Source: Sternotherus odoratus (Eukaryota; Chordata; Testudines; Kinosternidae). From it: a stretch of 64,000 nucleotides of DNA. Of the stretch, positions 10,801 to 22,421 are shown one piece after another. The position numbers and the translations under genes are program-made. Location of the stretch: assembly GCA_032164245.1 (NCBI GenBank), contig JAVMKO010000001.1:76195892-76259891 (forward strand), written 5' to 3'. Position 1 is the stretch's first letter; each line of letters opens with the position of its first letter. Under the pieces are notes generated by a model that was given only the letters and a program-made list of their open reading frames with translations, was not told the origin of the DNA and made no database searches.

Positions 10801-13800
10801 TTTGGAGGGAGGGAGGGATGGAGCATTCTGTTAATAGGATAAGGCATTTGCTTTTTTGTACCTATTAGATACATATGTGCACCAAATACAGAAACCCATT
10901 TATTAAAAAGAATTCATTTATTAAACAGCTTTCTCAGAATTTGAAATAAAAGTTGAAAAACAGTAAAATGTGTGAGGGAGGAGGGGGGTGCAATTGGGGA
11001 GGGAAGGGGTCAGTCAGAGATTGGTGTATGTCCTGGCCTCATAACCTCCAATGCTTTTTGAGTTGCTGTGTTCCCCCAACCCCATTTGCGGAGGGCGATT
11101 ATGGTTGTTGTTGTTAGGGGTTGAGTGCAGTGGATAAGGGTGCTGGGTCTGTGGGTTGGTCGGTGAAGAGAGGGGGGTTAGAGGCAGCTGTGAGTGGTAA
11201 TAACCAGGCAGCTGTTGATAGTGGCCTGAAGAGGACAGAGGGCCAGAAGGGGAAGGGTTAGGGGGCAAGTGACAATGGGGGTGGCAAGCACGGGGCTGCT
11301 GCTCCTGAATGGCAGCGATCCACTGCAGAGTCTCTACTTGCAGCTGTAATATTCTAAGCAGCTTGTTCGCAAGCCATGTCCCTCAACTGCATCTGTTCCT
11401 CCCTCCGTTCCTCCCTCAGCTTCCTCTCCTCCTCCCTCCGGTTGCTCTCAACGCGGTTGTCCATTGATGCCTGTTCCATAACTTGCTTCAAAAGCTCTTC
11501 CTTGCTCTTCCTTGGTCTGTTTCAAATCCTCCTTAGTTTCTGAGCCACAGATAAGACTGCTGACGTTGATGTCAAGGACAAACCTAGTGAAATTTACAAG
11601 TTCACAGTTAAAACACAAGATTGTTTGCAACAGACAGTATTAGGGAGTCCCACGCATTCCATGAATCTCTGTGCAGTTTCCCTGTCCGACAAAAGCTGTA
11701 TCACACACAGAGGTACCCACAGAGCCCCGGGCATGGTGAGTCGCGGGGACAAGCACTGTTTCCCTGCCTTTCTGTACTATTGTTTTGCAGGAGCAGAGGG
11801 TATTTGTGGGAACTGTACTCTGATGAGCAATCTCCCAACATTCTGTGTAGGTATTCGTGCTGGAAGATATCTCGCTGCTGCGGGTGACGGAGCAAGAAAG
11901 GGCGGCATTTTAATAAGATGTGGCTTCCGCCCAGGGCCATACGCGGCTTGCATCTGTGCAGCGATGCTCCCCCCACCCCTCTTAGAACAGTGGTGTGGAC
12001 TGGTGACCGTGGCCGGGACAGCGAACATGCTGGGTCTCCCGAGAAACCTCCGCAGGCACATTGCAAGAGCTCTTATTGAGACCTTTGTAGAAATCACTGA
12101 TGAAGATTACCGCGAGGTGACAGAGTACATAAACGCACTATTCCACATGTAGCCAAGCATGCAAGCATCCCCTTCCACCCTCGCCAAAGCTGCCTGCCTT
12201 CCCAATAGAAAAGTAGCTGTACCTGCGCAAACCGGTGCTGCTGCCCTGCCCCCCGCAACCGCCGGACGCTGTGGCTGGCTCTGGCTGCACTCTGGGCTTG
12301 AGAAGAGTTCCTGGCTGCATGTCTCCTGTGATTCCTCCGTGCCCTGGGTCGCTGCCATGGCCGCCTCCTCCTCCGCCTCCTGCTCCTCTAGGTTGTGCTC
12401 CTCTACATCCTCCTCCTTGCCGTCCTGCTCCTCTCCGTCCTCCTTCCCCCCCCTCCCCCTTCAGTGGTGGGCTGGGAAAAAGTGTCCTGGGTGGTCAAGG
12501 GAGTGCACGTTGGATCACCACCAAGTATCGCATCTAGCTCCTTGTAGTACTTGCAAAACACAGGGGCTGCCCCAGAGCGGCTGTTTGCGTTGCGTGCTTT
12601 GCAATAGGCAATCCTAAGCTCCTTTACTTTTACCCGGCACTGCAGTGTGTCCCGGTCAAGGCTTTTGTCCTTCATGGCCCGTGATATCAGGCCATACGTA
12701 TCGTAATTCCTGCGGCTAGACCGCAGCTGAGACTGGACAGCCTCTTCCCCCCCAACAACTGATGAGGTCCAGCAACTCATGATTGAACCACGGTGGAGAT
12801 TGCTTATTGCGAGGAGGCATGGCACGTGGACTCATGGTGAAGCAAAATGGTTACCTGAGGAGCACTCCACGCCTAGCTGGAGCAAACAGGAAGGGGATTT
12901 TCAAATTTCCCTGGGAATTTAAAGGGCGGGTCTGACGTGTGTTCACCTGAGGACGCGATAGAAGAGTTTAAACTGATGACCAGAGTGGCTCGAACGGGAA
13001 TTATGGGCCAGGCTGGAGGCTAATTAACGCGCAATGGGTGTTCACATTCGCGCCGTTGCGCTACAGCGGTAGTGCAACAGCCCTTATTCCCCGTGCGGGG
13101 GAGGTTTACCAGTAGCGCTATAAGCTCAGACTTATAGCGCAATATGTGCCTTGCCAGTGTGTTCGGGTGCAGAGTTATAGCGCTCCTGGAGGCTATATAG
13201 CGCTATAAAGTGCCAGTGTAACCAAGGTCTAAGTGTCACTTCACTTGCAAAATACTGGCTCACAGAATAAGACATAAAAATTCAAATGAATCACAACATG
13301 CCATTACTGAAAAATTGTTTACTTTCTTATTCTTATCATGAAATATAAATATTGTACTTACATTTCAGTGTATAGTGTATATAGAACAGTATAAACAAGT
13401 CATTGTCTGAATGAAATTTTAGTTTGTACTGACTTTGCTAGTACTTTTTATGTAGCCTGTTGTAAAACTAGGCAAATATCTAGATGAGTTGATGCACCTC
13501 CTGGAAGACCTATGCATATCCCCAAGGGTACATGTACCCCTGATTAAGAACCACTGGTCTAAGTTATTTGCTGAGGTGGGAATGACAGCAAATCGGCACT
13601 AACAAAGATTCTAGAACCAACCACTGTGCCAGTTATGGGCCTGAGGTACACTTTTGCAGAGCACCCTGGATCACTTCTGGAGACATCTTTGACATGGGGC
13701 TGATACCTTATATCAGAACTAAGCCCAGTTTATTACCACAGGGCTGCTCTTAAGATAAGATGTCCCTTCCTTCCCCCACAGGAATTGGCAAGGGGAGGCA

Positions 13801-16800
13801 CGCTGCTGGAAATAAAACAGCACAGGAAAAGGCAAGTCCAGTGATAAAGAGAATGTGGGCAGGCAGCATGAGGCTGACAGCCCGTTGGGAGAGGGTTGTT
13901 TTGTGGCATTGTGCACAAGAAAGGTTAGCAAGGTGGTCCTTCTTTCATAAAGGAGAGGGAAGGAGCAGGAGGTGGGTTTCTTGCTGAGAGGAAGGAAACC
14001 TAGGAAGGGATAAGAGTGAGTCTAAAAATCACCTATTAAATTACTTTAAATATCTGCAAGTTAATACAAGGAAATTCCATCTTGGGGAAGGGGACATTTT
14101 GGGTTGAGCTCTGCTTTCATGGTTTAGGATGTCAATAGAATTATTGTCACGTGTTATAAGCAAGGCTTTGCTAACTCTCCAGTTTTGTGACCACACAGAT
14201 ACTATACCTGCATAATTTTCCTTTTTTGTAGAGGTGCCACATAAATTCATTTATATGGTGCATCAATGGCCAACTGGATGGGTAGAGCAGAGATGGGAAT
14301 ACTCATTAGCTGGGGAGATAGTCACTGGTAGGTTTTTGGAAGAAGGACTTTCCCAGCAGAGCTTAGTAGCTCTGTAGGATAAGCAACTTCAGTTGTGGGG
14401 CTCTTAAGCTGTACATCTTAAGAGCTCCACATCTGGGGATGTGTGCCCTATGGAGTTCCCAATCTTGGCAGAGCAGGGTCTGCTACAGTGAAGTTTAAGA
14501 ACTGCATAAAGAAGGTGCCTTCTGTAAACTCCTCTCCTCTTCTTGGTTTGAACATTAACAGCTCCCTCTATGCCAGGGGTGGGGAATCTCCGGCCCGCGG
14601 GCCTTATACAGCCCGCCAAATGATTCTGTCCAGCCCGCGGCAGGGCCGGGGATGCGCCGCAGCCGCCAGCCAGGGACGCGCGCGGGCCGCCAGGCCGGGG
14701 CGGCTCGCGCCTGGGGGAGCCGCCGGCGCCGGGACGGCTCGCACCTGCCTGAGCCGCTGGCGCTGGGACGCACATGGAGGAGCAGCCGGCGCCGCGTGGC
14801 CCCCAGGCGGGGGTGGCTCGCGCCTGGGGGAGCCACCGGCACCGCGCGGCCCCCAGGCAGGGGCAGCTTGCACCTGGGGGAACCGCCGGCGCCGGGATGC
14901 GCGCGGGCCGCCAGGCTGGGGACGCGCGCGCATAGAGGAGCCGCCGGCACCGCGCGGCCCCCAGGCGGGATCGGCTTGTGCCTGGGGGAGCCACCCGTTA
15001 GCCGGGCAGTGAACGGAGGAGCTGTGGGAAGCGGACGGTAAAGGGGGTGTGGGGGGGAGGCTAGGCTGGGGGCAGGCAAGGGGGAGGTGGGGGGGAGGCC
15101 AGGCTGGGCGGGCGGGGAGGGGAGGGGGGCAGGAGACTAGCCTGGATGGGGTGGGCGAGGCATGGGTGCGGGAGGGAAGGAGGTTTGGCGAGGGGGAGGC
15201 TGGACTGGGCGGGTCAGGTATGGGGGAGCAGGAGGCTGGGTTGGGAGTGGGAGGGGGGAAGGAGGTTAGGTTGGGTGGGATGGGCCGGGCCAAGCAGGGG
15301 TGGGGGAGGAAAGGCGGTTAGATGGGGGGAGGTTGGGCGGGGGTAAATGAAGATCATCCCCTCCACCCCTGCTGATAGCGGGAACTGATTGGGGCAGGCG
15401 GCAGGACCCCGGCTGGCAAGGGGCCAGCGGGGGAACCCCAAAGCAGTGCAGGGCTAAGCACTCTGCCTGCCACTGCTTTGGGGTTTCCCCCGCTGGCCCC
15501 TTGCCAGCTGGGGTCTCAGCTCCCGTTGCCAGCCTGGGCTTCCGGGGTGGGGGAGGAGCGGCCCGCGAATGACATTATAAATGGCCAAATGGTCCTTGAC
15601 AGAAAAAAGGTTCCCCACCCCTGCTCTATGCAATCTCCTTCTCCAAACTCCGTTCTTCCTGCTAACTGCTGCTACATACACCTTTATTCAGAGAAGGCGA
15701 AGAGATTTGTTGTGATAATTGGGCCTACAAATTTACTTTAATTGTAAGCTCATCTGTAAAAAGAGAGTATTTGTTCATAAGATGTCACAATAACCATCCT
15801 ATATCAACAAATGTTGATGAGAAAAGATGCAAAAGTGAGACCAGCTGAATTAGTCCAAACAGACAGGGCTATAGATATAACTTAAGGGCTGTGTTAAGAT
15901 CATGCTTGGTAAACAAGAAGACTGTAGATCCAGAAATCAATGAACCAAAGTTGGTGTGCTGGATATTATGCCTAATTGGAGAAAAAAATAATGAGGAAAT
16001 GAGCCGTTCTACTCATCATTCCATTTTGGGGGACTTAAAAAAGAGACTTTGGGAGAAAAATTGGCTACTGGTGCAAGCTCTACCATTATGGCTGCCACTT
16101 CCACCATCTCCTGGGACCTCATGCCTTTGTTGTCCTGATCCTGAAAGATGTCCTGACACAACCATGCCAGGGAGAGGGAACCAGATGACATCTCTTTCTG
16201 TTTAAGAAGGATGAATTCAAACTGGAACAGGTACAGAGAAGAGCTACTGGATGATCCAAGGATTGGATCTGTCTTATGAAAGGAGACTCAAAGAGTTTGG
16301 CTTGTTTAGCCTAACCAAAAGAAGGCTGAGGGGAGATATGATTGTTCTCTATAAATAGATCAGAGGGATAAATACCATAGAGGGAGAGGAATTATTTAAG
16401 CTCAGTACCAATGTGGGGGGGAAAACAAGAACAAATGGCCATAAACTGGTCACCAGGAAGTTTAGACTTGAAATTAGACAAAGGTTTCTAACCATCAGAG
16501 AGGAGTGAAGTTCTAGAACAGCCTTTGTAGCGGAGCAGTGGGGGCAAAAGACATATCTGGCTTCAGGACTAAGCTTGATAATATGGAGGGGATGGTATGA
16601 TGGTATAGCCTAATTTTGGCAATTAATTGATCTTTGACTATTAGCGATAAATATGCCCAATTGCCTGTGATGGGATGGAATCTGTGTTACTACAGAGAAT
16701 TCTTTTGTGGGTATCTGGCTGGTAAGTCTTGCCCACATACTCAGGGTTTAGAAGCTGATCACCATATTTGGGGTCAGGTAGGAATTTTCCTCCAGGGCAG

Positions 16801-19800
16801 ATTGGCAGAGGCCCTGGGGATTTTTTGCCTTCTTCTGAAGCATGGGGCACAGGTCAGTTGCTGGAGGATTCTCTGCACCTTGAACTCTTTAAACCATGAT
16901 TTGAGAACTTCAACAGCTCAGACATAGGTTAGGGGTTTATTACAGGAGTGGGTGGGTGAGATTCTGTGGCTTGCGTTGTGCAGGAGGTGGGACTAGATGA
17001 TCATAATGGTCCTTTTTGACCTTAAAGTCTATGACTCTGATTCCATCAGGTTTGGCTGAAACCTGAACAAACCTGGGAGGAGAGACTGTCTCTCTCCTGT
17101 ACCATTCCCATGTGTTCTTTTTCCTTCCCTACCTTATTTCTTCTCTCTACTGTCCCTTTCCTTTTTACTTCTGTATAATAAGTCTAGCTTACCCATCCAA
17201 GACTGCATATTTTGCAACACTGCGAAGCCTGTGACCAGAAAGAAGCAACTAAAAGGGATGCCCTACAAAGCCCATTGTTGTTACAAGTTTGCTAGTTCTC
17301 AGAGTGGCTGATAAGATTGTGTGCTGGGCCTGTTTCTCCAGCATTGAGGTTGCAAGTGAAAGTCAGCACCAGAGACAGAAGCTACATTTTCTGTTCTTCC
17401 CCTTCTCACTCACATCTTTTATGGGTTTGGTTTTTTTCTTCTTGTTTTGTCTTCTTAGAAATGGGATCAATTTTTAATAGCAGCAGCAATAACAGCTCCA
17501 GCCCATCTCAGCTAACTTATAGAATCATAGAATGGTAGGACTGCAAGGGACCTCAAGAGTTTTTTAGTCCAGTCTTCTGCGCTCAAGGCAGGACTAAGTA
17601 TTGTGTGGAGGGGACGCTTCTCTTTTTCCCCAGAAGGACAACATATATCTTTAATCCCATTTAAGAGATGGGTAATTAAGGGGATCTTCCCTTCTAAAAT
17701 TCTCTCCAGTTTAAGTAACAAGGGATGTTGTTAAAAAGAAGCCCTTATTTACTATCTTACATTTCAAGTGCTTCAACTGTTTTTTCTTTTTCTGTATTTT
17801 TAATAAAAGGTTAAAATGATTTTAATGGTGTATTTGCAGTGGTACTCAGTAGACCAAAGTCTCTGTACACTAAACCCTGAAACTTGTTTAAAACTCTTTA
17901 ATGTTGGACAGTGAGTTGGTTATAATACCTCTGACACTGTGGGGCCCAGTTATTCCAGCTAAATTGATACAATAAGTTAGAACTGATTTGTGTTAGCAGG
18001 CCTAAATAAGTGTAGTAGCAAGAAGTTGTAGTGCCTGCGTTCTCTGCTGTGCTAGGCCTGGTCTCATAATTCCACGAATATTGTTGTGTAATTTTTATGG
18101 GTCTTGCAACATAATTTACATCAATTTGGTACATGGTACTTCAAGCCTTGATTAAGGATTGGTTGCCTGTATTCCTTTTGATATGCATTGTGCTTTGTGT
18201 AGCATCTTTCATACAAACTCTGTCAAATATACTAAATGTTTTAGAGAGAAGTAATAAAGCCCTGGAGTTAAGGAAGACAAGAGGCAAAGGCATGGGGAAA
18301 AATGTGTGTTCAGCAGAGAACTAAAAAGAGCTGTATAGCTGATGAAGATGAGAATTACAGGAAGACTCTTAAACAGTGGCAAGATTGTGAGAAATAGCCT
18401 ATAGCTGAACTTCTTTGCAATGTGGGGTGGGTGTGTCAGTGAGGTGTGCTTGGGCAAGCTAGTAGAATGTATGAGGGGGTCTTACAAACAGTGAGGGAAA
18501 ACCTGAATTAGAAATGTTTCTTGTGTTAGTACCAGGGCTCTGAAACATACTGTTGGGTTTTCTTTTCAGCACCTAAAAGTCGACTCCAGAATCGTCTTCT
18601 CTTTCACCTAGCACATAAGGTCTGTATGTCTCTTTGCTCACACTTCATGTTTCTTTCTGAATTTTGAACTGTAATTGATGCTGGACTGACAACCTTCCAG
18701 AATGTCTCCTCAGGATAGGTACATCATGGGTAGCGGCAGGACAAACCTTCCCAACCACTAACAAAACTGCATTGATCTGACATAAAGAAATCATCTGTAG
18801 GTGTAAGAGGAGAGCTCAGAGAAGACACAAGTCTGCTAGGAACTAGAGGGAGACTTGCCAGTTTACTTCACATAGGCCTAATAGTAACAGTTAGACGGTA
18901 TTTTTGGGCTGTTGCCACCATAGGACCTGATTAGAACCACTAACATGAAAGGCAGGTACTTCCACTTCCTTTCTTCTAAGATCATCTAGTTCTTCCTAGG
19001 TGGGCGTGTCTTGGAACATTTTAAGTAGAGCTGTTGATTAATCGCAGTTAACTTGCGATAAACTCAAAACAAAAGTATTCACTATTTAAAAAATTAATCA
19101 CGATTAATCACACTGTTAAACAATCTATTATCAATTGCGATTTTATTAAATATTTTTGGATGTTTTCTACTTTTTCAACTATATTGATTTCAATTACAAA
19201 ACAGAATACAGTATATATAGTGCTCACTTTATATTATTTTTATTACAAATATTTGCACTGTAAAAATGATAAAAAATGGTATTTTTCAGTTCATCCCATA
19301 CAAGTACTGTAGTGCAATCTCTTTATTGTGAAAGTGCAACTTACAAATGTAGATTTATTTATTTTTGTTACATAACTGTAATGAAAAACAAAACAGTGTA
19401 AAGCTTTAGAGCCTGCAAGTCCACTCAGCCCTACTTCGTGTGCAGCCAATCGCTAGGACAAGCAAGTTTGTTGACATTTATGGGCGATAATGCTGCCTAC
19501 TTCTTACTTTCAGGTGACATTATAAATGAGAACAGGCATGCGCATAGCACTTTTGTAACTGCCTTGCAAGGTATTTATGTGCCAGATATGCTAAACATTT
19601 GTATGCCCCTCATGCCTCAGCATCCATTCCAGGTGCTTGTTAAAAAAATGTGTTAATTACATTTGTGACTGAACTTCTTGTAGGAGAATTGTATGTCTCC
19701 TGTTCTGTTTTATGCACATTCTACCATATATTTCATGTTATAGCAGTCTTGGATGATGACCCAGCACATGTTGTTCATTTTAAGAACACTTTCACAGAAA

Positions 19801-22389
19801 ATTTGGCAAAACGCAAAGAAGGTACTGTGACAGACCGCTCTCTCACCCCGCTCAGGAACACAGGCAGGAACCCTTTTTGCTCCAAACAGTGCCCTTTAAT
19901 TTACAGTGCAGGACCCCACCACCAATATATACAGGTTAAAACAGTTCATTAACATCCAGCTCTTAAATAGCTCATTAATACCCAGCTCTTAAATAGCTCC
20001 ACAGGTTCTGGCTCTACAAACTCTATATAGTTCAGCCCCTAATACAATAATACAAACACAGCTCTTAATAGCTCAAACAACACACACAGCTCTTGATAGC
20101 TCACACAAACACACTCAGCTCTTGATAGCTCACACAAACACACTCAGCTCTTGATAGCTCACACACCACCACCCTGGGCTTCCTTCCTGGCAGCCTTATA
20201 TCCCCCAGAGGAGGCTGCCAGGTGCAACCCATACAATTGATTGCTCTGCCAGCCAGGTGGCTAATTAGCCTTCCTGCACCGGGGGTTTGCAGAGGGCTTA
20301 TCTCCCTCTTAAAGGGGCGGCAGGGCTGGCTCAAGCCCACCCTGCCACACACCTCCCCCCTTAGCCTAGCCCCATAGGGCTGGCTTGGACCCTTCAAGCC
20401 TCCGCTTTCCAGAAAGGCCCATTGGGGCAGATCAACACTCTGCGGATGAGCATGATGGGGAGGCTGAGTCCACTGCCCCCGGTTGGGACTTCCTCCCCAG
20501 CCATACCCGCAGAGTGGGTGCCCCCAAGTCCCAGACCCGTCGTGGTTCGTCTTCTCCCCGAGGTCCCTCTGTCTCCACGTACTTCTGGTCGGGTGCACCG
20601 CAGACTCCACCGTCTCTGGCTGGTGCTCCCTGTCCCGGGTACGGACAGTCTCGGGGAGGCTGAGCAAAGCTGCTCCAATATCAGGGAGTCCATAATGTCC
20701 CCAAGTCCTGGGCCTCTGCCCACAAGGTACGGAGCAAGACGGAGGGCCCGGGTGGTCCACTCCCACCCGGCTGTGGTGGCTGCCCTCTCAAAAGTCCCGC
20801 AGTACCTTCAGCTCTAACTGAGCCTGCTGCATCTGGTGGTTTTGTTGCAAGGCATACATGGCCTACTGGGTCCGCCTCTGTTCTTCCATGAGACATTGCA
20901 GGGTTCCCTCCACCTCGGGGCCACCAGTTGTGTTGCTGGTGTAGCGATCCCACCTCTGACACCATATGTGACAGACCGCTCTCTCACCCCGCTCAGGAAC
21001 ACAGGCAGGAACCCTTTTTGCTCCAAACAGTGCCCTTTAATTTACAGTGCAGGACCCCACCACCAATATATACAGCTTAAAACAGTTCATTAACATCCAG
21101 CTCTTAAACAGCTCATTAATACCCAGCTCTTAAATAGCTCCACAGGTTCTGGCTCTACAAACTCTATATAGTTCAGCCCCTAATACAATAATACAAACAC
21201 AGCTCTTAATAGCTCAAACAACACACACAGCTCTTGATAGCTCACACAAACACACTCAGCTCTTGATAGCTCACACAAACACACTCAGCTCTTGATAGCT
21301 CACACAAACACACTCAGCTCTTGATAGCTCAGACACCACCACCCTGGGCTTCCTTCCTGGCAGCCTTATATCCCCCAGAGGAGGCTGCCAGGTGCAACCC
21401 ATACAATTGATTGCTCTGCCAGCCAGGTGGCTAATTAGCCTTCCTGCACCGGGGGTTTGCAGAGGGCTTATCTCCCTCTTAAAGGGGCGGCAGGGCTGGC
21501 TCAAGCCCACCCTGCCACAGTACCAATGTGAGATTTCTAAAAATAGCTACAATCCTCGACCCAAGGTTTAAGAATCTGAAGTGCTGTCCAAAATCTGAGA
21601 GGGGCGAGGTGTAGAGCATGTGTTCAGAAGTCTTAAAAGAGCAACACATGGATGCAGAAACTACAGAACCCAAACCACCAAAAAAGAAAATCAACCTTCT
21701 GGTGATGGCATCTGACTCAGATGATGAAAATGAACATGCGTCCGTCGGTCTGCTCTGCTTTGGATCGTTATCAAGTAGAACCCCTCATCAGTATGGACGC
21801 ATGTTCTCTGGAATGCTGGTTGAAGCATGAAGGGACATATTAATCTTCAGCGCATCTGACACATAAATATATTGCGACGCTGGCTATATCAGTGGCATGC
21901 GAATGCCTGTTCTCACTTTCAGGTGACGTAAAGAAGAAGTGGGCAGCATTATCTCCTGCGAACTTGTTTTTCTGAGTGATTGGCTGAAGTAGAACTGAGT
22001 GGATTTGTAGCCTCTAAAGATTTACATCATTTTATTTTTGAATGCAGTTATTTTTTTGTACATAATTCTACATTTGTAAGTTCAACTTTCATGCTAAAGA
22101 GATTGCACTACAGTACTTGTATAAGGTGAATTGAAAAATAATATTTCTTTTGTTTTTTATAATGCAAGTATTTGCCATGAAAAATAAATATAAAGTGAGC
22201 ACTGGACACTGTCTTCTATGTTGTAATTGAAATCAATATATTTTAAAATCTAGAAAACATACACAAATATTAAATAAATGATATTCTATTAACAACTGTG
22301 TGATTAATCGTGATTACCGTATTTTTCGCCATATAGGACGCTCCGGCCTATAAGACGCCCCCGAGTTTTTAAATAAAAAAGCCGGACAA

Positions 22390-22421
<32 letters not shown>

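Larger units (their letters stand above)
9150..13229 (+). mobile_element. Harbinger/PIF DNA transposon, 4.08 kb
   Basis: Terminal inverted repeats GGCTTTGGTTACACT (left) and AGTGTAACCAAGGTC (right) are flanked by TAA at 9147-9149 and 13230-13232, the typical Harbinger duplication. Inside are a rightward DDE transposase frame and a leftward Myb/SANT-like frame, arranged convergently. Subterminal TTATAGC/GCTATAA motifs recur at both ends. It lies in intron 4 in the same orientation as TTC26. Confidence 0.92.
19826..21519 (-). mobile_element. young non-autonomous LTR retrotransposon (gypsy-like), 1.7 kb
   Basis: Two direct LTRs flank a 617-bp interior and the whole is bounded by GTAC (19822-19825 and 21520-21523). 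LTR ends are TG...CA. Read on the minus strand, a primer site lies directly inside the 5' LTR and a polypurine tract AAGGGGGGAGGTG directly before the 3' LTR. The interior lacks pol and carries only a gag-like remnant, so it must depend on another element. It sits inside the hAT element at 19026-22728. Confidence 0.9.

Noticed and set aside
14404..15441. Several long overlapping frames on both strands, rich in Ala, Gly, Pro and Arg
   Set aside because: They lie wholly within the GC-rich hAT element at 14574-15623; lack of stops is due to composition and tandem units, and no domain is visible.
20101..20766. A 221-codon frame on the minus strand
   Set aside because: It crosses the LTR boundary at 20349 and covers the tandem units of the LTR; no conserved protein.
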